Shown here in pieces: positions 1 through 8,131 of a stretch of DNA of 64,000 bases. This stretch comes from C-114 sp963745405 (lineage in GTDB: Bacteria; Chloroflexota; Limnocylindria; Limnocylindrales; CSP1-4): positions 124,001 through 188,000 of the forward strand of contig CAVUWY010000002.1 of assembly GCA_963745405.1 (NCBI GenBank), in the 5' to 3' direction. How positions within the stretch are numbered: position 1 is the stretch's first letter; every line of letters begins with the position of its first letter. The notes beneath the pieces were generated by a model. It saw only the letters and a program-made list of their open reading frames with translations, did not search any database and had not been told where the DNA came from. A program made the translations under genes and the position numbers.

Positions 1-96
1 GCCGGCGCAGAAGACGAGGCCGCCGGCCGAGATCGCCTGGCTGTATGGCCCGACCGGCGCCGGCGCACCGTTCGTCTCGATCCGTTCACGCGTCAT
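1..96 (-). CDS. ridA: RidA-family enamine/imine deaminase, 5' part only
   Basis: Only the first 32 codons are in the window; the rest lies beyond position 1. The peptide reads MTRERIETNGAPAPVGPYSQ and continues AISAGGLVFCAG. The APxPVGPYSQAI and G-LVFCAG pattern is the RidA/YjgF N-terminus. The family hydrolyses reactive enamine/imine intermediates of amino-acid metabolism in the cytosol. The ATG at 96..94 overlaps the ispE stop as ATGA, so it is probably translationally coupled at the end of the ispE operon. The family call is sound, but specificity cannot be judged from this fragment. Confidence 0.82.
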   Translation of the reverse strand, partial: MTRERIETNGAPAPVGPYSQAISAGGLVFCAG

Positions 97-1169
97 GCTG
101 GTCCCTCTCGTTCCGGTCCTCGATCAGATCCCGTGTCCGTGTCGTGTCCCTCGTGGTCGCGGACGGCGATCGTCGTGGCGATGACCGTCGGCCGAGTCGT
201 CCCGACGAGCGGCAGCGACCCGGCCGCCAGCGCGCCCTCCACGAGGGTGGCGCCGGCCGTCGCGTCCTCGACCGAAGGATAGAGCGCCCACAGTGTCGGC
301 CCCGAGCCGGACTGGCCGATCGGACGGCCGAGGAGCCGGACGAGCGCCCGGCGGAGCCCGACGATGGCCGGTTCGACGACGGCGGTGGCGGCGGCGAGGT
401 CGTTGGCCGATGCGAGCACCGCCGCCCGGTCGAGCAGCCGCTCTGTCGAGAGGCCGCGCTGGACCTCGCCGGCGAGGTGGGTCGAGCTCGCGGCGGTCGC
501 CCCGCGATCGGCCGGCTGCGCCCCGCCGTCGAAGGCGGCGAAGACGGCGGCGGTCGAGATGGCGACCGAAGGCGTCACGAGGAGGACGCCGGGCGGCCGC
601 CCGACGATCCCGCGAACGGGGCTGACCCGCTCGCCGCGGCCCTCGACGATGGCAGCTCCGGCGGCGAGGAAGAACGGCACGTCGGAGCCAAGGCGTGCGG
701 CGACCTCGGTCCGGAGAGGGTCGACGAGCTCGGCTCCCCACGCCACGGCCGCTCCCACGATCGCCGCGGCCGCATCGCTGCTGCCGCCGCCGAGGCCGGC
801 CGCGACGGGGATCCGCTTGTCGAGCCGGACGGCGAGTGGCGGCGCGGCGGCGCCGGCCGATCCACTCGGGCTGCCGCTGCCGCCGCCTCCTCCCCAGCCG
901 GCTCCGACCGTCCGCCGCGTCTCGGCGAGCGCGCGGAGGATGAGGTTGTCGTCGCTCGGCCCGGGGTCGAGGCCCACGACATGGAGCGAGTCCGCGCCAC
1001 TCGACGCCACGGCGAGGGTGAGGACATCGCCGAAGCCGAGGGTGACCATGATCGAGTGGAGCTCGTGGTGGCCGTCGGACCGCCGGCCGAGCACGGCCAG
1101 GGTCAGGTTGAGCTTGGCCGGAGCGAAGCGGACGACCGGACCGAGTCCGCGCAGGGCGTCGCCGCTCAA
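93..1169 (-). CDS. ispE: 4-diphosphocytidyl-2-C-methyl-D-erythritol kinase (IspE)
   Basis: GHMP-family kinase that phosphorylates CDP-ME in the non-mevalonate (MEP) isoprenoid pathway. The N-terminal FAPAKLNLTLAVLGRRSDG motif and the ATP loop PVAAGLGGGSSDAAA are both present, as is a C-terminal SGSGPTLWALY segment. The start is taken as TTG at 1169, which overlaps the rsmA stop as TTGA and precedes VRFAPAKLNL by 12 residues; a GTG at 1133 is the alternative. A Gly/Ser-rich insert of about 25 residues precedes the ATP loop and is longer than I expect. The stop overlaps the ridA start. Together with ispDF at 58906 this shows use of the MEP route. Confidence 0.93.
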   Translation of the reverse strand: MSGDALRGLGPVVRFAPAKLNLTLAVLGRRSDGHHELHSIMVTLGFGDVLTLAVASSGADSLHVVGLDPGPSDDNLILRALAETRRTVGAGWGGGGGSGSPSGSAGAAAPPLAVRLDKRIPVAAGLGGGSSDAAAAIVGAAVAWGAELVDPLRTEVAARLGSDVPFFLAAGAAIVEGRGERVSPVRGIVGRPPGVLLVTPSVAISTAAVFAAFDGGAQPADRGATAASSTHLAGEVQRGLSTERLLDRAAVLASANDLAAATAVVEPAIVGLRRALVRLLGRPIGQSGSGPTLWALYPSVEDATAGATLVEGALAAGSLPLVGTTRPTVIATTIAVRDHEGHDTDTGSDRGPEREGPA

Positions 1170-2143
1170 CCTTCGTCCGCCCCTTGCTCGCCGCCCAACG
1201 ATCGCTCGGCGGCCGATGACCGTCCGGCGGCCGAGGCGCGACGGCCGCGGGTGTCCTGCCCGATCGGTCCGAGGGCCTCCCGGAGGGCGAGCCACTCACC
1301 CACGGCGAGGGTCTGCGGCCGCCGGTCGGGGGCGATCCCGACGGCGGCGAGCGCGGCGGCGGCCCGTGCCGGCTCGATCGGGAGCTGCCGCGGCAGCACG
1401 TTGTGGATCATCTTGCGGCGCTCCCGGAAGGCCGCCTGGACGAGCCGCCACAGCTCGTCCTCCTCCCCGGGCGGCAGCAGGTCGGCATCGTCGTCGCGGT
1501 AGGGCTCGATGACGATCACCGACGACTGGACGGCCGGCTCGGGCTCGAACGCCGCCGGCGGTACGTGGAAGGCGATCGACGCCCGGGCGTGGTACTGGAC
1601 GAAGACCGAGAGGTAGCTCATCGAGCCCGGCGGCGCGGCGATCCGCTCGGCGACCTCACGCTGGACCATGAGGACGGCCCGCTCCGGGCGCGGCGGCCCG
1701 CCGAGGAGGAGGTGGAGGATCGGGCTCGTCACGTGGTACGGGAGGTTGGCCACGACGTCGAACGGCGGACGGGCCAGGGCCGCGACCTCCTGGTCGAGGA
1801 CGTCGCCCTCGACGAGCCGGAGCCCACCCGGGGCATCGGGATCTGCCTCCGAGCGAGCCATCTCGGCGGCGAAGACGTCCCGCAGCCGCTCCGCCAGCCC
1901 ATGATCGAGCTCGACCGCGGTGACCGCCGCCCCGGCCGCGAGAAGCCCGCCGGTGAGGATGCCGAGCCCCGGCCCGATCTCGAGGATCCGCCGGCCCGGG
2001 ACCGGCCCGGCTGCGGCGAGGATGGCGTCGAGGACGTCGGTGTCGGCGAGGAAGTTCTGGGAGAGGCGCTGGCGGGGCCGGAGGCCCGCCTCGCGGAGGG
2101 CGCGCCGGACGAGGTCGGGATCGACCCGTGGCGCCGCCGTCAT
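1166..2143 (-). CDS. rsmA: 16S rRNA (adenine1518/1519-N6,N6)-dimethyltransferase (RsmA/KsgA)
   Basis: A protein of 325 residues. It dimethylates two adjacent adenosines in the 3'-terminal hairpin of 16S rRNA late in 30S assembly. Visible features are the N-terminal RLSQNFLAD segment, the SAM motif ILEIGPGLGILTGGLL, the acidic TAVELD after strand 2, and the catalytic NLPYHVTSP. The start ATG at 2143 overlaps the tsaD stop as ATGA. An in-frame open stretch continues upstream but has tsaD-shadow composition and is not part of the gene. The pairing rsmA-ispE is a common neighbourhood in bacteria. Confidence 0.96.
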   Translation of the reverse strand: MTAAPRVDPDLVRRALREAGLRPRQRLSQNFLADTDVLDAILAAAGPVPGRRILEIGPGLGILTGGLLAAGAAVTAVELDHGLAERLRDVFAAEMARSEADPDAPGGLRLVEGDVLDQEVAALARPPFDVVANLPYHVTSPILHLLLGGPPRPERAVLMVQREVAERIAAPPGSMSYLSVFVQYHARASIAFHVPPAAFEPEPAVQSSVIVIEPYRDDDADLLPPGEEDELWRLVQAAFRERRKMIHNVLPRQLPIEPARAAAALAAVGIAPDRRPQTLAVGEWLALREALGPIGQDTRGRRASAAGRSSAAERSLGGEQGADEG

Positions 2144-3204
2144 CGCCGGGCGAGCGGCAGCGAGGGCCGCGCGTCGAGGTCGAGCCCCGCCCGCTCCCCC
2201 GCGGCGAGTCGGCGAGCGCCGGCCGCCCCGATCATCGCCCCGTTGTCGGTACACAGTCCCGGTCGCGGGACGATGAGCGGCAGCTTCCGACCGGCTGCCT
2301 CGTCGGCGAGCCGCCCCCGGAGAGCGGCGTTGGCCGCCACCCCGCCGCCGAGGACGATCGACCGCGCCCCGATCGCCTCGGCCGCCCGCATCGTCTTCGT
2401 CGCCAGCACGTCGACGACCGAGTCCTGGAAGCCGCGGGCGAGCCGGGCCACGGTCGGCGCGGAGAGCTCGGCGTCCGGGTCGTCGGACGGCAGCCCCTCG
2501 TCGGCCCGGGCGGCATCGACGATCCGTCGGGCCGCCGTCTTGAGGCCGCTGAAGCTGAAGTCGTAGCTGTCCCCGAGCCACGCCCGGGGGAAGGCCACCT
2601 CGTCGCCGGACGCGCCCTCGGCCGCCCGCTGGATCGCCGGACCGCCCGGATAGCCGAGGCCGAGGAGGCGGCCGACCTTGTCGAAGGCCTCGCCGGCGGC
2701 ATCGTCGACCGTCGCCCCGAGGAGGCGGTACTCGAGGTGGTCCCGCATCTCGACGAGGAACGTGTGGCCGCCCGAAACGACGAGGGCGACGAGGGGGAAG
2801 ATCGGCTCCTCCGGATCGGTGCCGGTATCGGCCAGCCAGGCCGCATAGACGTGTCCCTCGAGGTGGTTCACCCCGAGGAGCGGCTTGTCGTGGACCCAGG
2901 CGAGGGCCTTGGCGAAGTTGATGCCGACGAGGAGCGAGCCGGCGAGTCCCGGCCCGTACGTGACGGCTACCGCGTCGATGTCCGACCACGTCACGCCGGC
3001 GCCGGCCCAGGCCTCGTCGAGGACCGGCACGATCCAGCGCAGGTGGGCCCGGGCGGCCACCTCGGGCACGATGCCGCCGGTCGCGGCGTGAAGGGCGACC
3101 TGGCTCGCGACGACGTTGGCGACGATGCCTCGACCGCCGTCGATGATCGCGATCCCGGTCTCGTCGCAGCTGCTCTCGATGGACAGGAGGAGGGGGCCGC
3201 TCAT
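2140..3204 (-). CDS. tsaD: tRNA N6-adenosine threonylcarbamoyltransferase (TsaD)
   Basis: A protein of 354 residues. It is the catalytic subunit that transfers threonylcarbamoyl to A37 of ANN-decoding tRNAs, acting with TsaB and TsaE. The N-terminal LLLSIESSCDETGIAI loop, the metal-binding NHLEGH (two His), VVSGGHTFLV, the SYDFSFSGLKTA segment and the C-terminal CTDNGAMIG motif are all intact. The ATG at 3204 overlaps the rimI stop as ATGA. Its partners tsaB and tsaE lie immediately upstream, separated by rimI, so the whole t6A set except TsaC/Sua5 is in one operon. Confidence 0.97.
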   Translation of the reverse strand: MSGPLLLSIESSCDETGIAIIDGGRGIVANVVASQVALHAATGGIVPEVAARAHLRWIVPVLDEAWAGAGVTWSDIDAVAVTYGPGLAGSLLVGINFAKALAWVHDKPLLGVNHLEGHVYAAWLADTGTDPEEPIFPLVALVVSGGHTFLVEMRDHLEYRLLGATVDDAAGEAFDKVGRLLGLGYPGGPAIQRAAEGASGDEVAFPRAWLGDSYDFSFSGLKTAARRIVDAARADEGLPSDDPDAELSAPTVARLARGFQDSVVDVLATKTMRAAEAIGARSIVLGGGVAANAALRGRLADEAAGRKLPLIVPRPGLCTDNGAMIGAAGARRLAAGERAGLDLDARPSLPLARR

Positions 3205-3773
3205 GCCGGGTCGCCGGCCGATGGGTCGTCGGCCGGCAGGGCGTCCTCGAGGGCGGTCGCCTCGATCGAGCCGCGGAGCTCGGCCAGTCGCGCCCGCATC
3301 CGCCGATCGTCGAGCGGCTCCGTCGTCATGACGAGGGCATCCTCGTGGTCGTCGCTGTAGTAGTTCGGGCGGATGCCGACCGGTCGGAAGCCGAACTTCT
3401 CGTAGAGGTGGCGCGCCGGGGCGTTCGACAGTCTTACCTCGAGGGTCGCCTCGCGGGCTCCCTTGGCGACGGCGAGCTCGAGCATGGCGAGGAGGAGGCG
3501 CTCGCCCACCCCGCGGCGGCGATAGGCCGGATCGACGGCGAAGGTCGTCACGTGGGCCTCGTCGACCATGAGCCAGATCCCGGCGTAGGCGACGACCCGG
3601 CCATCGAGCCGGACGACCCGGTAGTGGGCGAGCCGGTTCGTTTCGATCTCGGTCCGATAGGCGTGGGCCGGCCAGGGCGTCGTGAAGCTCCGTCGCTCGA
3701 TCTCGTGGACGGCCGACAGGTCGTCCTGGCGCATCGGCTCGACGACGACCTTCAGCGGGGGTCGCGCGACCAC
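3201..3773 (-). CDS. rimI: Ribosomal-protein-alanine N-acetyltransferase (RimI), GNAT family
   Basis: A GNAT acetyltransferase of 190 residues, typically acting on the N-terminal Ala of S18. The acetyl-CoA pyrophosphate loop RRRGVGERLL follows the VTTFAVDPAY strand, and NAPARHLYEKFGF is the usual C-terminal motif. A tail of about 35 residues follows the GNAT fold. The GTG at 3773 is the only start that keeps the first strand; it overlaps the end of tsaB by 22 nt. The stop overlaps tsaD. The tsaB-rimI-tsaD order is widespread. Substrate identity is inferred from position rather than shown. Confidence 0.9.
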   Translation of the reverse strand: MVARPPLKVVVEPMRQDDLSAVHEIERRSFTTPWPAHAYRTEIETNRLAHYRVVRLDGRVVAYAGIWLMVDEAHVTTFAVDPAYRRRGVGERLLLAMLELAVAKGAREATLEVRLSNAPARHLYEKFGFRPVGIRPNYYSDDHEDALVMTTEPLDDRRMRARLAELRGSIEATALEDALPADDPSAGDPA

Positions 3774-4480
3774 TCGACCTCTCCGCTCTCGCGGGTGACG
3801 CCGCGGGGCAGGGTGACGTAGGCCGGCACAAGCCCGGCGAGATCGTCGGTGTCGCCCCGGCCGAGGCGGGCCGCCCCGAGGCCCAGCAGGGCCCGCCCGA
3901 GGCCCTCGAGGGCACGGCCGCCGCGGGCGACGGCATCGGACGGGGCTCGCCCCTCGAGATCGACGGCGACGAGGGTCGTGCGGGGGGGCAGCTCGGGCTC
4001 GGCACCGGCCGGCAGTCGCTCGGCGACCGTCCCGCGGACGAGGATCCGCTCGTTGGGGCCGGCCGGCAGGAGGAGCGCCGAGCCAGCGGCCTCCCCGGGG
4101 TCCTCGCTTGCCTCGGACGCGGCGAGGAGGGCGGCCGAGCTGGCCACGCCGACGATCGGGATGCGGAGGCCGTGAGCCAGCCCCTTGGCGGTCGCGAGGC
4201 CGACCCGCAGGCCGGTGAACGTGCCCGGCCCCGTCCCGACCACGATCGCGACGAGGCGCGAGCGGCGGACGTTGTTCTCGCCGAGGATCCGCTCGAGCGA
4301 CGGCAGGAGCGTCTCGCCGTGCCGGTGGCCGGCCACCCAGGTGGTCTCGCCGATCGGGGTCCCGTCGGGCAGGCCGAGGGCGACGACGACTCGGCTCGAC
4401 GACGTGTCGAGGGCGAGGATCGCCCGCCGTCGCCCGTCCGTCGCGCTTGTGCTTTCCGCCTCGCTCGCCGTCTCGTTCAC
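3752..4480 (-). CDS. tsaB: t6A biosynthesis protein TsaB
   Basis: An ASKHA-fold paralogue of TsaD (242 residues) that forms the TsaB-TsaD heterodimer for t6A synthesis. ILALDTSSSRVVVALG is the N-terminal phosphate loop, and GTGPGTFTGLRVGLATAKGL is the diagnostic TsaB motif. The start is GTG at 4480, overlapping the tsaE stop as GTGA. The first 16 residues are polar and dispensable-looking. The C-terminal half is rich in Ala/Gly/Arg and less conserved, as usual for TsaB. Confidence 0.95.
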   Translation of the reverse strand: MNETASEAESTSATDGRRRAILALDTSSSRVVVALGLPDGTPIGETTWVAGHRHGETLLPSLERILGENNVRRSRLVAIVVGTGPGTFTGLRVGLATAKGLAHGLRIPIVGVASSAALLAASEASEDPGEAAGSALLLPAGPNERILVRGTVAERLPAGAEPELPPRTTLVAVDLEGRAPSDAVARGGRALEGLGRALLGLGAARLGRGDTDDLAGLVPAYVTLPRGVTRESGEVEWSRDPR

Positions 4481-4950
4481 CGGATCGCCCGGAGGTAGCG
4501 CTCGTGGCCCGCGTCGGCCGCCTCGACCGTCACGGAGCGCGCCCCCTCGCCGGTCCCGGCGATGTGGACATCGAGGCGCGCCGGCGGCAGGTCGGACCCG
4601 AGCCGGTCCGCCCATTCGACGATCGTGACGCCGTCGGCCTGGCGGTCGTCGAAGAGGCCGTCCTCGTATGGGTCGACCCCGTCCGCAAGCCGGTAGAGGT
4701 CGACGTGGAAGAGCGGCAGCCGCCCGGCGTACTCGGTCATGAGGACGAAGCTCGGCGAGTTGACCGTCTCGGCGACGCCGAGCCCGGCCCCGTATCCCTT
4801 CGCCAGCTGGGTCTTGCCGGCGCCGAGCTCACCGAACAGGCACAGCAGGTCGCCCGGAGCGGCCGCGGAGGCGAGCCGAGCGCCGAGGTCCCGCATGGCC
4901 GCGGGGTCGGCGATCGTGAGCACCACGGGGCTGATCGCGGAGGCCGTCAT
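4477..4950 (-). CDS. tsaE: tRNA t6A biosynthesis ATPase TsaE
   Basis: A P-loop ATPase of 157 residues that binds and recycles the TsaBD complex. The Walker A is GELGAGKTQLAKG at residues ~40-52, and NSPSFVLMTEY and FHVDLYRLAD are the usual downstream motifs, followed by IVEWADRL. The ATG at 4950 lies 10 nt from the stop of the upstream unknown gene, and its own stop overlaps tsaB. Length and motif order match the family. Confidence 0.96.
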   Translation of the reverse strand: MTASAISPVVLTIADPAAMRDLGARLASAAAPGDLLCLFGELGAGKTQLAKGYGAGLGVAETVNSPSFVLMTEYAGRLPLFHVDLYRLADGVDPYEDGLFDDRQADGVTIVEWADRLGSDLPPARLDVHIAGTGEGARSVTVEAADAGHERYLRAIR

Positions 4951-4960
4951 CGTCGAGGGG

Positions 4961-6136
4961 TCAGCTGTAGCGCTCGAGGTTCGCGAGCGGCACGACGACC
5001 GGCGACTCGCTGGCGAACTGGACGTACCCGGCGTCGAGATGGATGCCCGAGCGGAAGCGGCGCGAGCCGGCCGGCCCGACCCAGCGACCCTCGCGACCGG
5101 CGGCGGGGCCGTGGAGGACCCGGACGGTCCGGCCGTCGACCGAGGGGACGCGGACGCCGGGGCCGAGGAGGAGGCAGGGCGGATCGGGCACGATCGCCAC
5201 CTCGTGGCCGGCTGCCGCGGCGAGGACGGCCATGACCGCCGCCGAGATCGGTCGACGGACGGCGCCGTCGAGGACGAGCACCGCGAAGGGCGGCGGCCGA
5301 TGGAGACTCGCTCGCTGCCGGGAATCCGACGCAGCGAGATCGCGGAGGTCCTTCTCCGACAGGCCGGCGACGATGACGCCGCGGACGCCCATCGCCCGGG
5401 CCCTCGTCAGGCTCTCGGCGTCGATCCGGCTGGCGACCACGAGGATCGAGCCCGCCCGGCCGACGTCGATGGCCGTCGTGTTGGGGCTCGCGTCCATCGC
5501 CCCGGCGAGCTCAAGACGGCCGCGGGTGAGTCCCCCGGCGACCCCCACCCCGGGGATGGCCGGGCCGCTCGCGACGAGCTCGATGCCCATGCCCGGCCGG
5601 ACGGCCTTGATCGTGCCGGCCGCCGGGGCCTCGAGGACCTCCGAGGCGGTACCGGTCGCCATGCGCCAGCCAGAACCGAGATCGGCGATGAGCTCGCCGG
5701 CCTCGCCATCGGCCGGCGCATGCCAGTCGCCCGAATGGCGGATCGGCCCGCTGTCGGCCGCCGTCCCGCCGGCCCCGTCGGCGGCCTCACCGGCCCCGGA
5801 TGACTTCGAGCCGGACCCCTGGGATCTCGTCGCGGCGCCACCCCGGCGGCGTCCGGGGCCGCCCACGCTCCGCAGGCTCGGATCGCGGACCCGCTCGGCG
5901 AGCGGCGCCCCGCCCTCGACGACGTCGCCGGGCCGGACGATCACCCGATCGCCGATCCCGAGGGTCAGCCAGACGACCGGGCCGCGGAGCACGAGCGGTC
6001 GCGCGCCGACGAGGTCGAGGCCGCCCTGGTGAATGGAGGGTCGTGACGCGCCGGCGTACGAGCCGTCCGGGTCCGGGCCCGGACCGGGCGCTGGGTCGGT
6101 GACGGCGGCCGCATCCAGGGGCTGCTCTCCGGTCAC
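4961..6136 (-). CDS. Conserved protein of unknown function: barrel-sandwich-like halves, alpha/beta core, KOW-like C-terminus
   Basis: I do not recognise a named family for these 391 residues. Residues ~1-40 are Pro/Gly-rich and disordered. Residues ~55-85 (GDRVIVRPGDVVEGGAPLAE) resemble half of a biotinyl/lipoyl-type barrel-sandwich domain, and a second such half is near EAPAAGTIKAVRPGMGIELV. A low-complexity linker separates them. A Rossmann-like segment follows (ILVVASRIDAESLTRARAMG then FAVLVLDG). The C-terminal ~70 residues (RVLHGPAAGREGRWV) look like a KOW/SH3-like beta domain. No signal peptide or membrane segment is visible. The GTG at 6136 overlaps the MutL-like stop as GTGA, so the two are probably made together. 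Function is unknown. Confidence 0.75.
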   Translation of the reverse strand: MTGEQPLDAAAVTDPAPGPGPDPDGSYAGASRPSIHQGGLDLVGARPLVLRGPVVWLTLGIGDRVIVRPGDVVEGGAPLAERVRDPSLRSVGGPGRRRGGAATRSQGSGSKSSGAGEAADGAGGTAADSGPIRHSGDWHAPADGEAGELIADLGSGWRMATGTASEVLEAPAAGTIKAVRPGMGIELVASGPAIPGVGVAGGLTRGRLELAGAMDASPNTTAIDVGRAGSILVVASRIDAESLTRARAMGVRGVIVAGLSEKDLRDLAASDSRQRASLHRPPPFAVLVLDGAVRRPISAAVMAVLAAAAGHEVAIVPDPPCLLLGPGVRVPSVDGRTVRVLHGPAAGREGRWVGPAGSRRFRSGIHLDAGYVQFASESPVVVPLANLERYS

Positions 6137-7797
6137 GAATCCACCGCCACCCAGAGCGCGTTCTGCCAGGCCGCCAGCAGCTCGCGACGGTGCTCGATGC
6201 GGTCCGGCAGGCGGAGCGGAACGTCACGCAGGTCGACGAGGAGCCCACCGAGTCCGCCGCCGACCTCGATCGAGAAGTGGCGGCCCCGCGTTCCGAGCCG
6301 GACGAGGTCCTTGAACTCGAATTCGGCGGTCGCCACCTGGCCCGGCGGCAGGTCGACGAGCTGGAGCCCGCCGGGAACGAGATCGAGGGTCGACGACCCG
6401 GTCTCGCCGTGGACGATCAGCCGCCCGGCGCTCCGGCCGGCGTGGAGGCCCTGTGGCGAGACGACGCTGCCGAGCGGGGCGAGGAGGTCGTCGGCGAGGT
6501 CGGCGATGAGGCGCCGGCGTTCGCCCTCGTTGGGGATCGATCCGAGCGGGGCGAGGAGGCGGGCATGGTCGATCGCGAGGCCGCAGGCGCCCGACCGACG
6601 GAGCGTGTCGGCGAGGGCCAGCGCGACCGCCGGTCCGGGCGCGGCTGCGAAGACACCGCCGGTCGCGACGACGAGGTCCGGTGGCGCGAGCCGCTCGAAG
6701 TCCATCGTCCCGTTGACCAGGCGGACGAGGGCAGCCCGGGCGACTGCGAGGCGCAGGGCCGCCCCCTCACCGTCGGGATCGCCCCACGGGAAGCGGCGCA
6801 GCTCGCGGAGGCGATCGCGCAGGCGGATGCGGTCGAGCGCGACGGTCGACCAGGCGAGGACGCCGTCGACGTATGAGTCGTCGAGGACCTCGGGCACGAG
6901 ACCGGCGTCCGGGACGACGGTCGAGCGAACCATCGGAGCCGACGGCTCGTCGCCTTCCATCGGGACCGGCGGGCGGGCGTAGACGCGGGATCCCGAATCG
7001 AGCCCGATGGCGACCGTCTCCACCCGCCGGCCGAGGACCGTGGCGAGCGATGCGGTGGCTCGGGCGATCCCGGCCGCGGCGTCGCCCGGCCTCGCCCGGA
7101 GGCGCTCGAGGAAGCCGCGAAGCGGATCCGTCTCGTCGGTCTCGCCGCCGGCCGGCGGCACGGTACCGGCTCGACCGGCCGCCGATACCGGGGCGTAGAG
7201 CCGCTCTGCGACGGCCGGGCCCGGCGCGCCGTCGGTCCGCGGCAGGGCGGCCACGCCGAGCGCGCCGGCGACGACGATCGTCGCCTCGGGACGGCGCTCG
7301 GCCAGGGCATCGATGAGGGCGGCCAGGGTGGCGGCCCGCTGACGCTCGGCGCTGGCCGGCGGGTCGGCGCTGCCGGCGAGGATCGTCGTGGTCCGCCGAT
7401 CGAGGCCCGCCCGCATGAGATCGAGCGGATCGTCGCGCTCGAGGCTCGCGCTCACGACTCGCCAGCCGGCCCGCGAGGCCGCGCCCGCGAGGCGGACCCG
7501 CATCTCCTCGCTTACCGCCAGGACGGCGAGGACCTGCGGCGGAGAGCTGCGGGCGGCGAGCCTCGGCCACGACGTCACCGGGCCGAGGGCGGTCGCGTCG
7601 ATCGCCCAGGCGAGGGCCGGGTCGGCCTCGAGCACGCCCGAGGCGAGATGTCGGATGACGGACTCGACCGGTATCGTCGCCGGGAAGGCGAGGGAGCCGA
7701 GCAGACGCCAGCGCCCGTCGACGCGGCCGACGAGCGCCGCGGACGTGGTCGCGGCACCGAGATCGAGGGCGAAGAACGCGCGCGGGTCGCTCGTCAC
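6133..7797 (-). CDS. MutL/GlmL-like ASKHA-fold protein (glutamate mutase reactivase relative), function unknown
   Basis: A protein of 554 residues. The N-terminus FFALDLGAATTSAALVG is the first phosphate loop of actin/Hsp70-fold ATPases, as in MutL/GlmL factors encoded next to B12-dependent mutases. The C-terminal ~50 residues (GLGGLLVDLRDVPLRLPDR) match the end I recall for Chloroflexota MutL-like proteins. The expected second D-x-G-G-x-T-T loop is not evident; the segment around VETVAIGLDSGSRVYARPPV occupies about that place, so nucleotide use may be altered. No mutase gene is nearby, arguing against the classical role. The start is GTG at 7797. It is coupled to the downstream KOW-like gene. 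The family call is moderate and the function open. Confidence 0.65.
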   Translation of the reverse strand: MTSDPRAFFALDLGAATTSAALVGRVDGRWRLLGSLAFPATIPVESVIRHLASGVLEADPALAWAIDATALGPVTSWPRLAARSSPPQVLAVLAVSEEMRVRLAGAASRAGWRVVSASLERDDPLDLMRAGLDRRTTTILAGSADPPASAERQRAATLAALIDALAERRPEATIVVAGALGVAALPRTDGAPGPAVAERLYAPVSAAGRAGTVPPAGGETDETDPLRGFLERLRARPGDAAAGIARATASLATVLGRRVETVAIGLDSGSRVYARPPVPMEGDEPSAPMVRSTVVPDAGLVPEVLDDSYVDGVLAWSTVALDRIRLRDRLRELRRFPWGDPDGEGAALRLAVARAALVRLVNGTMDFERLAPPDLVVATGGVFAAAPGPAVALALADTLRRSGACGLAIDHARLLAPLGSIPNEGERRRLIADLADDLLAPLGSVVSPQGLHAGRSAGRLIVHGETGSSTLDLVPGGLQLVDLPPGQVATAEFEFKDLVRLGTRGRHFSIEVGGGLGGLLVDLRDVPLRLPDRIEHRRELLAAWQNALWVAVDS

Positions 7798-7849
7798 CCG
7801 TCCATGCTACCCGGCTCCGCCGGTGCGGTCGCGCCGGCGACCGTGCTCG

Positions 7850-8131
7850 TCAGGCGTCCCAGGCCGTCTCTTCGTCGAACTCCTCGAGGCGTTCGATGAG
7901 GCGCTCGATGCCGTCTTCGTCGGCGAGGATCTCACTCGCCGTCGGCAGGTCGCCCCCGAAGACCCCATGGAGGACCGGATCGAAGAAGAGCATCGCGTTC
8001 GATCCGAGCGGCCGATAGGGCCGGCTGGCGTGGAGGAAATGGACCGCCGACGTGGTGAGGCCGCGGAGCTGGATCTCGCGGGCCACCTGTTCGACGAGCT
8101 CGTCGCGCTGCTCTTCGGAGGGGCCGCTCAC
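7850..8131 (-). CDS. Small conserved protein of unknown function (93 residues)
   Basis: A short acidic cytosolic protein. The N-terminal helix is EEQRDELVEQVAREIQ, the middle is Pro/Gly-containing and hydrophobic (HFLHASRPYRPLGSNAMLFF then DPVLHGVFGG), and the C-terminus is a charged helix (IERLIERLEEFDEE). I recall similar short proteins in Chloroflexota but no function. The GTG at 8131 overlaps the macro-domain gene stop as GTGA, and 52 nt separate it from the MutL-like gene. The overlap, codon use and composition support a real gene despite the short length. Confidence 0.7.
   Translation of the reverse strand: MSGPSEEQRDELVEQVAREIQLRGLTTSAVHFLHASRPYRPLGSNAMLFFDPVLHGVFGGDLPTASEILADEDGIERLIERLEEFDEETAWDA

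Noticed and set aside
45..1502. 485-residue plus-strand open frame opposite ispE/rsmA
   Set aside because: Arg/Gly/Ala-rich shadow; the minus strand encodes IspE and RsmA motifs throughout.
4961..6136. Assignment of the 391-residue protein as a ribosomal or NusG-like protein from its KOW-like end
   Set aside because: Only the last ~70 residues look KOW-like and the remaining domains do not fit either family.
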